From the NCBI GenBank assembly GCA_947496065.1, contig CANMBF010000027.1:1-34927 (forward strand): 34,927 bases of DNA. The letters run 5' to 3'. The notes below the pieces were generated by a model. It made no database searches. It was not told where the DNA came from and saw only the letters and a program-made list of their open reading frames with translations. Shown piece after piece: positions 18,143 through 27,092 of this stretch (position 1 is the first letter of the stretch; each line of letters starts with the position of its first letter). A program made the position numbers and the translations under genes. Source of the stretch: Bacteroidota bacterium. Its GTDB lineage: Bacteria > Bacteroidota > Bacteroidia > NS11-12g > UBA955.

Positions 18143-18157
18143 ATTGAAATATTCAAT
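18143..18157. promoter_or_regulatory. Proximal GAA-N3-TTC dyad overlapping the act promoter
   Basis: ATTGAA-ATA-TTCAAT is a perfect 6+3+6 dyad ending 2 bases before the TATATTTG box. It shares the core GAA-N3-TTC and the 3-base centre with the dyad at 18099-18111, with centres 45 bases apart. A bound protein here would sit on the promoter spacer. Confidence 0.4.
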
Positions 18158-18159
18158 GA

Positions 18160-18167
18160 TATATTTG
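18160..18167 (+). promoter_or_regulatory. Bacteroidota -7 box for the act operon
   Basis: TATATTTG exactly matches TAnnTTTG, 65 bases before the chosen actA ATG at 18233. A TTTT lies 20 bases upstream in place of the -33 TTTG. It is the best promoter candidate for actABCDEF. Confidence 0.5.
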
Positions 18168-18232
18168 CGGTCTCATTAGAATTGTCATTTTTCAGTCATA
18201 AACTCATGGTTAGAAACCGAAATAATTATTAC

Positions 18233-19552
18233 ATGCAAGTAAAATCACTATTAGTAGCCTTTTTACTTTTTCTCAGCTTAAATTTGTTTGCCCAACCTTC
18301 CGGTAAACCGCTCTCTTTAGAAGGAGCTAAAGGTGAATCATTATTCAAACTCAATTGTGTATCATGCCACGCCATGAATGCCAAATTAGTTGGTCCTGCC
18401 CTGCAGAATGTTCATCAACGCAGAAGCGAAGAATGGTTGTTAAAATGGATTAAGAACAACGAAAAATTAAGAGCGAGTGGCGACAAAGATGCCATTGCCG
18501 TTTACAACGAAAACGGAAAATCAGCGATGAATGTATTTGAAAATCTAAGCGATGATCAAATTAAATCCATTATTACCTATTTTAAAGATTGGACCCCAGC
18601 AGCAAAAGTAGTTGCAGCTGGCGGTACTTCACCTGAAGCTGATCAAGGTTTCTTCAGCGATAATACTTTATACATTCTATTGTTCTTAATTATAATTTTA
18701 GCTGTTGTATTGTTAATTTTAAGAAGAACCAAAAATCAATTGCAATCTACATTAAATGAAGTAGACGGTATTGTTGAAAATGAAGTTGCTGAGCCAACTG
18801 CATCACAATCCAAGATGGCAGCGTTCAAGAAAAAAAGCAATCCAACCATTGTTAAATTACTAGTGGGTACTTTAGTCGCTCTATGTTTAGCAGTTTACGG
18901 TTATAATTTTGGTGCAACTGAAATTGCAGTTCAACAAGGTTATGCGCCAGAGCAACCAATCAAATTCTCACACAAAATTCACGCAGGTGATTACAAAATG
19001 GATTGTAGATATTGTCATACCACTGTTGAGAAATCAAAACAAGCCAGTGTTCCCTCAGTCAATACTTGTATGAATTGTCATAAAGGTGTGCAATTGAGAG
19101 AAAGATATGATGGTGAAATTTCTCCAGAAATTAAAAAGATATATGCTGCAATGGATTATGATCCTGATAAACCAAATGGTCAACAATTTGGGCCTAATCC
19201 TAAACCAATTAAATGGATTCGTGTACACAATTTACCTGACCACGCTTTCTTTAACCACAGCATGCACGTGAAAGGTGTTGGCTTAACTTGCCAAACTTGT
19301 CACGGTCCTGTGCAAGCAATGCCAGTCATTCAACAATATGCTACCTTGCAAATGGGCTGGTGTATCAATTGTCACAGAGAAAGAAACATTGACGTAGAAA
19401 ATAATCCTTACTACGAAAAATTACACGAAAAAATCAAAGCGGATAAGAATAACAAAAATTCTAACTACAGCAAATATTACACAAAAGATGGCAAAATCAA
19501 TGTAACAGCGGCCCAAAACGGAGCGTTGGAATGTTCAAAATGTCACTATTAA
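18233..19552 (+). CDS. actA: Alternative Complex III subunit ActA, multiheme cytochrome c
   Basis: From the ATG at 18233 the product is 439 aa with a signal peptide (MQVKSLLVAFLLFLSLNLFAQ). An ATG at 18206 would add nine residues. An N-terminal monoheme cytochrome domain carries CVSCH (42-46). A transmembrane helix follows (about 144-163), then a cytoplasmic linker rich in E/K, a second helix (about 206-226), and a C-terminal domain with five heme motifs: CRYCH (258-262), CMNCH (279-283), CQTCH (353-357), CINCH (377-381) and CSKCH (434-438). This predicts six covalent hemes. ActA passes electrons from quinol oxidation within the complex towards cytochrome oxidase on the periplasmic side. It is the first gene of actABCDEF, with actB 35 bases downstream. 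Confidence 0.95.
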   Translation: MQVKSLLVAFLLFLSLNLFAQPSGKPLSLEGAKGESLFKLNCVSCHAMNAKLVGPALQNVHQRRSEEWLLKWIKNNEKLRASGDKDAIAVYNENGKSAMNVFENLSDDQIKSIITYFKDWTPAAKVVAAGGTSPEADQGFFSDNTLYILLFLIIILAVVLLILRRTKNQLQSTLNEVDGIVENEVAEPTASQSKMAAFKKKSNPTIVKLLVGTLVALCLAVYGYNFGATEIAVQQGYAPEQPIKFSHKIHAGDYKMDCRYCHTTVEKSKQASVPSVNTCMNCHKGVQLRERYDGEISPEIKKIYAAMDYDPDKPNGQQFGPNPKPIKWIRVHNLPDHAFFNHSMHVKGVGLTCQTCHGPVQAMPVIQQYATLQMGWCINCHRERNIDVENNPYYEKLHEKIKADKNNKNSNYSKYYTKDGKINVTAAQNGALECSKCHY

Positions 19553-19587
19553 ATTAATTTTATAAAATCACTAGGCTAACAATAAAA

Positions 19588-22500
19588 ATGGCGAATAAAC
19601 AAACATACTGGAAAGGCGAAGAGGAATTATTAAGAACCAAAGATTTTTTGGCTACTCAAAAAAATGAATTTCACGAAGCGCTTCCTTTAGATGAAGTATT
19701 AAGTGAAAATAACTTGGGCTTAAGTGCCAACAGAAGAGATTTTCTTAAATTCTTTGGATTTAGTATCGCAGCTGTATCATTGGCTGCTTGTAACAAGACA
19801 CCAATTAGAAATGTCGTTCCTTATTTGGTTAAACCAGAAGAAATTACACCAGGTGTTGCTAATTATTACAATTCAACTTGTGGTGCTTGTAGTGCTGCAT
19901 GTGGTGTAACTGTAAAAACCAGAGAAGGTCGTCCGATTAAAGTGGATGGCAATATCAATTCACCAGTGTCTGGCGGTGCATTGTGCTCAACTGGTCAAGC
20001 TTCTCTTTTAAGTTTATATGACACCGAAAGATTAGCGGGCCCTCAAAAAGTAAAAGATAAAACCACCTCATTGGTAGAGTGGTCTGCAATCGATGCTGAT
20101 ATTACGAAGCAACTAACTGCTATCAATGCATCAGGTGGTAGAATTGCCATCGTTAGTGGTACTTTACACAGTCCTTCTACTTTAGCTGTTATCTCTGACT
20201 TTACTGCAAAATATACCAATACCAAACATGTAACTTACGATACAATTGGTTACGGTGGTATTTTATCTGCTAACCTAAGTTCATTTGGTAAGCAAGTATT
20301 GCCTTCTTACAATTTTGATAAAGCCAATGTGGTAGTAAGTTTCGGTGCCGATTTCTTAGGTACTTGGATCTCTCCAGTTGAATTTACCAAAGCTTGGGCT
20401 TCTAGAAGAAAAGTAGATGGCTTAAACAAAGAATCAAAAATCATTAAAACCATTCAGTTCGAAAGCAACCTTTCATTAACTGGTTCTAATGCCGATTACC
20501 GTTTCCCAATGAAATCTTCAATGGAAGCGATATACGTTACTGCATTGTACAATGCCATTGCTCAAAAAGCAGGTGTTGCACAAATGCCAATGGTTAAAAC
20601 TGGCGAACTAGCTGGTAGCGCCATTAAACAATCTGCCGAAGCATTATGGAACGAAAAAGGCGCAGGTCTTGTTGTTTCAGGTTCAAACGATGCACGTGTT
20701 CAAACTGTCATCAACGGTATCAACTTGTTGTTGAGCAACTACGGCACGACCATCGATTTAGAAAACCACTCTAATCAATACAAAGGTATTGATGCAGATT
20801 TCGCACAATTTGCCACAGATTTAAGCAATGGTAATTATAAAGCAGTTATTTTTTATAACACCAATCCGCTTTACAATTCACCAATGGCCGATATGATTTC
20901 TGCAGGTATTAAGAGAGCTTCATTGTCTGTTTCATTTGCAACAACTGCCGATGAAACTGCTATTGCGTGTCAATACATTGCGCCGGATAGTCACTACCTA
21001 GAATCTTGGAACGATGCTGAACCAAAAGCAGGTTTATTCCAATTAACCCAACCAACCATTTCTCCAGTATTCAAAACCCGTCAAGCACAAGATTCTTTAT
21101 TGACATGGGCAGGTTTAGCTACTAAGCCGTTGGTTGATCCATTTGCTAACAAAACCATCTTAACGCAAAAAGCGGAAGCTTCAATTTATTATTTATATAT
21201 TAAAAATAAATGGGCTGCAATGGGCATCAATAGCGATGCGACATTCAACAAAGCGTTACATGATGGTGTTCATAAATTAGATGCGAAAGCAGCAACAACG
21301 CCAGCATTCTCTGCTAACCTAAATGCAGTAGCTGCTGAGCTTGATAAAATGACCATTGATGCTAACGCCATTGATTTGGTATTGTATCAAAATGTGGCCA
21401 TTAAAGATGGTAGCTTAAGCAACAACCCTTGGTTGCAAGAAACACCAGATCCAATCAGCAAAGTAACATGGGACAATTATGTTTCATTGCCGAAAGCTTT
21501 AGCTGAAAAAGAAAAAATTGCCAATGGCGATTTAGTAGATATAAGCGTAGGTTCAAAAAGTATCAAAGGTTTACCCGTCTTCATACAACCGGGTCAAAGC
21601 AATATGACAGTTGGTCTTGCTTTAGGTTATGGTCGTAAAGGTAAAATCGGAGAGAAAGGCGCATTCGAAGCCATCGGTAAAAATGCGTTCCCATTTGTGA
21701 CCTATTCAAATGGTAACTTTAATTATGTAACCAATGGTGTTAAAATCACCAAAGCTGAAGGTAATTATGAGTTAGCGCAAACCCAAACACACTTCTCAAT
21801 CGAGGGTAGAGATTTGGTAAGAGAAACTACTTTCAACGAAATAAAAGAGAATCCAAAAGCGGGTAACGATAAAATGGCGCCACATCTTTATACCCTTTGG
21901 GAAACCAAAGATTACAAAAAAGATGGTGCTCCTAATCACCACTGGGCAATGTCTATCGACTTGAATACTTGCACTGGTTGCAGTGCTTGTGTTGTAAGTT
22001 GTAACATCGAAAACAACGTACCAGTAGTTGGCAGAGCGGAGGTAAGAAAAAGAAGAGAAATGCATTGGTTGCGTATCGATCGTTACTTCTCTTTCAGCAA
22101 CGTTAATAAAATCAATTACGAAGCCGATTTATTCCTTAAAAAGGATTACGAAGGCGATAGAATAACCAAAGAAAAAGGGTTAGAAGCCATTGATGCCATT
22201 GAAAGTAAAAAAGCGGACAAAGCCAAATACGATCATTGGGAAAATGTACAAGTGGTGCACCAACCAATGATGTGTCAACATTGCGGTCAAGCGCCATGCG
22301 AAACTGTTTGTCCAGTATTGGCCACTACGCATAGCACCGAAGGTTTAAATCAAATGACTTATAACCGTTGTATTGGTACTAAATATTGTGCAAACAACTG
22401 CCCTTATAAAGTAAGAAGATTCAATTGGTTCAGATACAATGACAACGACCAATTCGATTTCCATTTCAACAACGATTTAGGTAAAATGGTCATCAATCCT

Positions 22501-22806
22501 GATGTTACAGTGCGTACAAGAGGGGTGATGGAAAAATGTAGCATGTGTGTTCAAAGCATTCAAGCTGTTAAAGTAAAAGCAAAACGCGAGCGCAGAAAAA
22601 TCAGTGATGGCGAAATAAAAACCGCTTGTCAAAGAGCATGTCCTGCAGGTGCAATTGTTTTTGGTGATGTAAACGATCAAAACAGCGAAATCCACAAATT
22701 GTTCTTGAACGAACGCTCATACAGAGTTTTAGAGGAGTTGAATACCCAAACTGCTGTTAAATATTTAGTGAAAGTAAGAGATACCGAAACCGCAAAAAAA
22801 GCATAA
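19588..22806 (+). CDS. actB: Alternative Complex III subunit ActB, Fe-S molybdopterin-like protein
   Basis: The protein has 1072 aa. A twin-arginine signal (NRRDFLKFFGF, Arg49-Arg50) leads into a lipobox with Cys68 (SLAAC), so the mature protein is a Tat-exported lipoprotein. Residues about 90-750 form the ActB1 domain related to molybdopterin oxidoreductases, which carries no molybdenum cofactor in known complexes. It retains a CGACSAAC pattern (Cys98, 101, 105) and Cys133. The C-terminal ferredoxin domain has four Cys groups: CTGCSACVVSC (795-805), CQHCGQAPCETVC (896-908), CIGTKYCANNC (928-938), and CSMC (984-987) with CQRAC (1014-1018). It relays electrons from the membrane quinol sites to ActA hemes. 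It is the second gene of the operon. Confidence 0.96.
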   Translation: MANKQTYWKGEEELLRTKDFLATQKNEFHEALPLDEVLSENNLGLSANRRDFLKFFGFSIAAVSLAACNKTPIRNVVPYLVKPEEITPGVANYYNSTCGACSAACGVTVKTREGRPIKVDGNINSPVSGGALCSTGQASLLSLYDTERLAGPQKVKDKTTSLVEWSAIDADITKQLTAINASGGRIAIVSGTLHSPSTLAVISDFTAKYTNTKHVTYDTIGYGGILSANLSSFGKQVLPSYNFDKANVVVSFGADFLGTWISPVEFTKAWASRRKVDGLNKESKIIKTIQFESNLSLTGSNADYRFPMKSSMEAIYVTALYNAIAQKAGVAQMPMVKTGELAGSAIKQSAEALWNEKGAGLVVSGSNDARVQTVINGINLLLSNYGTTIDLENHSNQYKGIDADFAQFATDLSNGNYKAVIFYNTNPLYNSPMADMISAGIKRASLSVSFATTADETAIACQYIAPDSHYLESWNDAEPKAGLFQLTQPTISPVFKTRQAQDSLLTWAGLATKPLVDPFANKTILTQKAEASIYYLYIKNKWAAMGINSDATFNKALHDGVHKLDAKAATTPAFSANLNAVAAELDKMTIDANAIDLVLYQNVAIKDGSLSNNPWLQETPDPISKVTWDNYVSLPKALAEKEKIANGDLVDISVGSKSIKGLPVFIQPGQSNMTVGLALGYGRKGKIGEKGAFEAIGKNAFPFVTYSNGNFNYVTNGVKITKAEGNYELAQTQTHFSIEGRDLVRETTFNEIKENPKAGNDKMAPHLYTLWETKDYKKDGAPNHHWAMSIDLNTCTGCSACVVSCNIENNVPVVGRAEVRKRREMHWLRIDRYFSFSNVNKINYEADLFLKKDYEGDRITKEKGLEAIDAIESKKADKAKYDHWENVQVVHQPMMCQHCGQAPCETVCPVLATTHSTEGLNQMTYNRCIGTKYCANNCPYKVRRFNWFRYNDNDQFDFHFNNDLGKMVINPDVTVRTRGVMEKCSMCVQSIQAVKVKAKRERRKISDGEIKTACQRACPAGAIVFGDVNDQNSEIHKLFLNERSYRVLEELNTQTAVKYLVKVRDTETAKKA

Positions 22807-22831
22807 TAACTTAAAAAATAATTAATCAATA

Positions 22832-24184
22832 ATGATTCACGATTCAGTTATAAGACCAAATTTAGTAACAGGAGATAAGACCCTTCATGATGTAACCACA
22901 GAGATATGCCGTCCGATAGAAAACAAACCGACCTTGTCATGGTCAATTGGCTTCTCAATTTCGGTTATATTTCTAGGCTTACTTGGTTTAACTTTGTTCA
23001 TCACAGAATATACGGGTATAGGAACTTGGGGATTGAATAAATCTGTTCAGTGGGGTTGGGATATCACCAACTTCGTATTCTGGGTAGGTATTGGTCACGC
23101 GGGTACTTTGATTTCTGCTATCTTGTTATTGTTCCGTCAAAAATGGAGAATGTCAATTAATAGATCTGCTGAGGCCATGACCATCTTCGCGGTAATGTGT
23201 GCGGCCATTTTCCCATTCTTCCACATGGGTCGTCTTTGGGTAGGTATCTATTGGGTATTCCCATTGCCAAATGCTTTCGGTTCATTGTGGGTTAACTTCC
23301 ACTCACCATTGCTTTGGGATGTGTTCGCGATTTCTACATATTTCTCAGTATCATTAGTATTCTGGTACTTAGGTTTAATTCCAGATATCGCTACAGTAAG
23401 AGATAGAGCTAAAACAGCTGGTAGAAAATTCTGGTATAATTTCTTCTCAATGGGTTGGACAGGTTCTGTTAGAACTTGGAACAGATATGAGGTTGTGTCT
23501 TTAATCTTGGCGGGTATTTCTACTCCGTTGGTATTATCGGTTCACACCATTGTATCCATGGACTTTGCGACCTCGGTTGTACCGGGTTGGCACACCACCA
23601 TCTTCCCTCCATATTTTGTTGCCGGTGCGATTTTCTCTGGTTTCGGTATGGTGTTAACCTTATTGGTTATTGCACGTAAAGTAATGAACTACCAAGATTT
23701 TATTACCATTGGCCACCTAGAGGCCATGTGTAAAGTAGTCATGTTAACGGGTACCATGGTAGGTTTGGCTTATATCACTGAATTCTTCGTAGCTGCATAC
23801 TCTGGTGTTGAATACGAGCAATACGCATTTATTAATAGAGCAACCGGACCCTATTGGTGGGCTTATTGGAGCATGATGTCTTGTAACTTAATTGCACCTC
23901 AAGTATTCTGGTTCAAATGGGCGAGAACAACGCCTTGGTTTATCTTTATGTTATCTGTAGTGGTAAACGTAGGGATGTGGTTCGAGCGTTTCGTAATTAT
24001 CGTTACGTCGTTGCACAGAGAATACTTGCCTTCAGGTTGGGTAATGTACTCACCAACAAGAATAGAAATTGGCATCTTCTTAGGGACCTTCGGTTTATTC
24101 TTTACATGTTTCTTCTTATTCAGTAAGTTTTTACCTGTAATCAATATGTCAGAGTTGAAAGCCATCTTAAAAAATAGAGAATAA
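22832..24184 (+). CDS. actC: Alternative Complex III subunit ActC, NrfD/PsrC-like quinol-site membrane protein
   Basis: This 450-aa polytopic protein starts with a soluble segment of about 35 residues ([18 protein letters not shown]) and then has about ten hydrophobic helices, the NrfD/PsrC layout. Conserved-looking features are the helix segment FFHMGRLW near residue 131, followed by VFPLPN, and the loop [19 protein letters not shown]. In known Alternative Complex III structures ActC binds menaquinol near the periplasmic face and may take part in proton movement; which residues do so here is inferred from the family only. It begins 25 bases after actB, and actD follows after 19 bases. ActF later in the operon is its paralogue. 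Confidence 0.95.
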   Translation: MIHDSVIRPNLVTGDKTLHDVTTEICRPIENKPTLSWSIGFSISVIFLGLLGLTLFITEYTGIGTWGLNKSVQWGWDITNFVFWVGIGHAGTLISAILLLFRQKWRMSINRSAEAMTIFAVMCAAIFPFFHMGRLWVGIYWVFPLPNAFGSLWVNFHSPLLWDVFAISTYFSVSLVFWYLGLIPDIATVRDRAKTAGRKFWYNFFSMGWTGSVRTWNRYEVVSLILAGISTPLVLSVHTIVSMDFATSVVPGWHTTIFPPYFVAGAIFSGFGMVLTLLVIARKVMNYQDFITIGHLEAMCKVVMLTGTMVGLAYITEFFVAAYSGVEYEQYAFINRATGPYWWAYWSMMSCNLIAPQVFWFKWARTTPWFIFMLSVVVNVGMWFERFVIIVTSLHREYLPSGWVMYSPTRIEIGIFLGTFGLFFTCFFLFSKFLPVINMSELKAILKNRE

Positions 24185-24203
24185 TCATTTTAAAATTGAA
24201 TAG

Positions 24204-24806
24204 ATGATAGATAGTAAATTATATTTAGATAAAAATAAAACAGTGATGTTTGGGATATTCGAAAACCCTGATAAATTCCTTGACACTGTTGCAAAAGTGA
24301 ATTCAAAAGGCGCTAATATTTTGGATTGTTACACGCCATTTCCTCTACATGGTATCGAAAAGGCAATGGGTTTGAAAAGATCGCGTTTGCCAATTGCCTC
24401 TTTTATTTGTGGTTGTTTAGGCTTTTTATCGGCCGCTACACTTCAATATTATATCATGGCTTACGATTGGATCATGGTAATCGGTAACAAACCATCGATA
24501 GGTGTGAGTTGGGTACCCGTATTGTTTGAGTTAACCATCTTATTTACAGCTTTTGGAACTGCCATTGCTTTCTTTATTAGAAATAAAATGTTGCATGGCA
24601 AATTGCCTATGGAAAGAATTGACATGAGACAAACAGATGACAGATTAGTAGTAGCCATTGCTACCGATGCGGATAACACCAACAAATCTGAATTATCTGC
24701 CATGCTTTTCGAAGGTGGTGCAGTAGAAGTAAAAGAGAGAACCAATCACGGATACGATGATTTCTCTGATGTAATGATTAACAACAACGGAACAGTAATC
24801 GCCTAA
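24204..24806 (+). CDS. actD: Alternative Complex III subunit ActD (DUF3341)
   Basis: The protein has 200 aa. The DUF3341 signature begins MFGIFENPDKFLDTVAKV (residues 15-32) with NILDCYTPFPLHGIEKAMGL following. Two transmembrane helices lie at about 62-83 (LPIASFICGCLGFLSAATLQ) and 103-125 (WVPVLFELTILFTAFGTAIAF). ActD is a small structural membrane subunit of the complex without cofactors. The ATG at 24204 gives a 14-residue extension (MIDSKLYLDKNKTV) before the usual family start; an alternative ATG at 24246 would match the short family N-terminus. actC ends 19 bases before it and actE starts 19 bases after it. Confidence 0.93.
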   Translation: MIDSKLYLDKNKTVMFGIFENPDKFLDTVAKVNSKGANILDCYTPFPLHGIEKAMGLKRSRLPIASFICGCLGFLSAATLQYYIMAYDWIMVIGNKPSIGVSWVPVLFELTILFTAFGTAIAFFIRNKMLHGKLPMERIDMRQTDDRLVVAIATDADNTNKSELSAMLFEGGAVEVKERTNHGYDDFSDVMINNNGTVIA

Positions 24807-24825
24807 ATAAAGTTTAAATAAAGTA

Positions 24826-25563
24826 ATGAAGCAAAATATATTTATAATTATCGGTGTGGCATTGGTTACTTCTCTTTCATCTTGCTGGATGAAATCTGGA
24901 GGTAACGATACAGGATATGAATATGCACCCGATATGTATTACTCAAAAGGGTATGAGCCGATGTCACAATTTAGTGATAGTAGCAAATACCGTTACAATC
25001 CGTATTTCATGACCATGAGAGAGCCTGTTAAAGGGAGCGTTGCCATTGGTCAATTAGATTATCAATATCCATTTGACAATACCCCGGAAGGCTACGAAGC
25101 AGCTGGTGCAAGTTTACAAATGCCAGGTTTAACCTTGAACGAACATATTGAAGGTGAAAGATTATACGGTATTTATTGTTCAGTGTGTCATGGTGAAAAA
25201 GGGGGCAATGATGGAAGTGTTTCCTCAAAACAAGCCACTTTAAAACCAAGCTGGGCCAACTACCAAGACAAATACGTTAAAGAATTGCCAGTTGGTAAAA
25301 TTTACCATACCATTACTTACGGTAAAAACAATATGGGTAGCTATGCTTCTGCTGTTACGCCTAAAGACCGTTGGGCCATTATCGCTTATGTTAAACGTTT
25401 AAGCATGATGGATAGTTTAGGTAATATGCCAAAAGCTGTTTATATTGAATCAGCCCCGGTGGCTGCTGCATTAGTAGCTGATACAACTAAAAAGGCTGAG
25501 CCAGCAACCCATGCGAATAGTTCATCTAGTACAAGTAATCATTCTAATCATAACAAGCATTAA
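24826..25563 (+). CDS. actE: Alternative Complex III subunit ActE, monoheme cytochrome c lipoprotein
   Basis: The protein has 245 aa. The signal peptide ends in a lipobox with Cys20 (SLSSC), so it is a lipoprotein. A single heme motif CSVCH lies at residues 118-122, and the likely axial Met170 is in GKNNMGSY. The region MYYSKGYEPMSQ and the repeated Pro/Tyr segments before the heme domain are typical of ActE. ActE sits on the periplasmic face and is thought to pass electrons from ActA to a cytochrome or oxidase. The C-terminal tail (THANSSSSTSNHSNHNKH) is Ser/Asn/His rich and probably disordered. actF starts 2 bases after its stop, so translation coupling is likely. Confidence 0.95.
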   Translation: MKQNIFIIIGVALVTSLSSCWMKSGGNDTGYEYAPDMYYSKGYEPMSQFSDSSKYRYNPYFMTMREPVKGSVAIGQLDYQYPFDNTPEGYEAAGASLQMPGLTLNEHIEGERLYGIYCSVCHGEKGGNDGSVSSKQATLKPSWANYQDKYVKELPVGKIYHTITYGKNNMGSYASAVTPKDRWAIIAYVKRLSMMDSLGNMPKAVYIESAPVAAALVADTTKKAEPATHANSSSSTSNHSNHNKH

Positions 25564-25565
25564 AC

Positions 25566-26984
25566 ATGAGCCACGGACACGATATTCATATCAAACAAGA
25601 GAATTTTATTTTCTCATCTAAAACAAAGAATTTTTGTTATGCATTAATAGTGATAGGCGCTATTTTGACTGCCATTGGTATATTTACTTTACCAAAAGCG
25701 GAAGATCATAAAGCTGAAGGTCACCAAACAGAAATGGCCGCTACCGAGCACCACACGGATGCAGCTGCTGCTGAACATCACATGGCTGCTGAAGAGCATG
25801 TTACCAATTATCAGAACATTCATGGTATTGATACCTTTAGAGACAATGAGCAAATACACGGTGTGCCTGCCGAGCATGCAAAACCAATTGCGACTAGAAT
25901 CTGGGCAAACCTATTGTTAAATGCTTACCTTATACTTTTAATTTCTGCATGTGGTTTGTTCTTCTTTGCATTACAATACATTGCAAACGCTGGTTGGGCT
26001 ACCTTGTTAATCCGTATTCCGCAAGCCATCAGTACCTTCCTTCCGGTTGGTGCTTTAATTATCTTAGCGGTATTCTTTATCGATGGTGAAAACATTTACC
26101 ACTGGGTGCATTACGAACACCAACACATTGCAAAAGGTGCTGCGGGTTACGATGCCATCTTAGCCGATAAGTCGTGGTTCTTGAACTCGAAATTAATCGT
26201 TGGATTCTTGATTGCTATTCCTTTGATTTGGTGGTTATTTGGTAAAAAATTAAGAGGGTTATCTTACACAGAAGATTCAGAAGGTGGTTTAATGTTCTTT
26301 AAAAAATCAATCACTTTCTCTGCAGCCTTTACCATTTTCTTTGGTTTTGGTTTGTCAATCTTCAGTTGGGTAGTAATGATGAGTGTGGATGCACACTGGT
26401 ACAGTACCATGTTCTCTTTATATAACTTTGCAACTGGTTGGGTGACTTGTATCTCTATCATTGCTTTGTTTGTATTGTTCTTAAAACGCAACGGCTACTT
26501 AACTTTAGTAACCGACGAGCATATTCACGATTTAGGTAAATTCATGTTCGCCTTCTCAATTTTCTGGACTTACCTTTGGGTATCTCAGTTCTTATTGATT
26601 TGGTATGCGAACATTCCTGAAGAAACCATCTATTTCTACAAACGTTGGGAAATGCCTTTCAAGATTAATTTCTTCTTCAACTTGGTAATGAATTTCTTAA
26701 TTCCATTCCTAGTATTGATGACCAGAAACGCAAAACGCAATCCGAAAATTTTAACCTTCGTTGCTTTGTGTATCATCATCGGTCACTGGAACGATATGTA
26801 CTTAATGATTATGCCTGGCACTTTAGATCACCAAGCAGGTATCGGTGCATTAGAAATCGGAATGACCATTTTGTTTGCAGGTGTATTCATCTATTGGGTA
26901 CTAACAGCGCTAAGCAAAAAAGGATTGGTTCCTGTGAACCACCCTTACATTGAAGAAAGTGCTCACCACGATGTGGGTGTATAA
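25566..26984 (+). CDS. actF: Alternative Complex III subunit ActF, NrfD-like membrane protein
   Basis: This 472-aa polytopic protein is paralogous to ActC. The N-terminus (MSHGHDIHIKQENFIFSSK) precedes a first helix (about 24-43). A hydrophilic insert of about 65 residues follows, with ten histidines between residues 48 and 104 (for example AEHHMAAEEH). About nine further helices follow, with HYEHQHIAKG, WNDMYLMIMPG and the ending VNHPYIEESAHHDVG. In the family it pairs with ActC to form the membrane arm. It starts 2 bases after actE, and an intrinsic terminator begins 20 bases after its stop, so it is the last gene of the operon. No oxidase subunits follow. Confidence 0.95.
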   Translation: MSHGHDIHIKQENFIFSSKTKNFCYALIVIGAILTAIGIFTLPKAEDHKAEGHQTEMAATEHHTDAAAAEHHMAAEEHVTNYQNIHGIDTFRDNEQIHGVPAEHAKPIATRIWANLLLNAYLILLISACGLFFFALQYIANAGWATLLIRIPQAISTFLPVGALIILAVFFIDGENIYHWVHYEHQHIAKGAAGYDAILADKSWFLNSKLIVGFLIAIPLIWWLFGKKLRGLSYTEDSEGGLMFFKKSITFSAAFTIFFGFGLSIFSWVVMMSVDAHWYSTMFSLYNFATGWVTCISIIALFVLFLKRNGYLTLVTDEHIHDLGKFMFAFSIFWTYLWVSQFLLIWYANIPEETIYFYKRWEMPFKINFFFNLVMNFLIPFLVLMTRNAKRNPKILTFVALCIIIGHWNDMYLMIMPGTLDHQAGIGALEIGMTILFAGVFIYWVLTALSKKGLVPVNHPYIEESAHHDVGV

Positions 26985-27003
26985 TCCTCAAGCATAAAAT
27001 ATT

Positions 27004-27037
27004 AAAAAGGCAGTATGATGTTCATACTGCCTTTTTT
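27004..27037 (+). terminator. Strong intrinsic terminator of the act operon
   Basis: GGCAGTATGA (27009-27018) pairs fully with TCATACTGCC (27022-27031) around a 3-base loop. The stem is extended by flanking A and T tracts to about 15 bp and followed by a T run. The A tract on the left means it can also act on minus-strand transcripts arriving from the nuclease-like gene. Confidence 0.9.
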
Positions 27038-27092
27038 TATTGGAGATTTTAAAGCATGCAATTAACGCAGGACAATAATAAATAAATGGAAA

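Noticed and set aside
18182-18232. 17-residue N-terminal extension of ActA from TTG
   Set aside because: It places a polar stretch before the signal peptide; the ATG at 18233 gives a normal signal sequence, although the ATG at 18206 remains possible.
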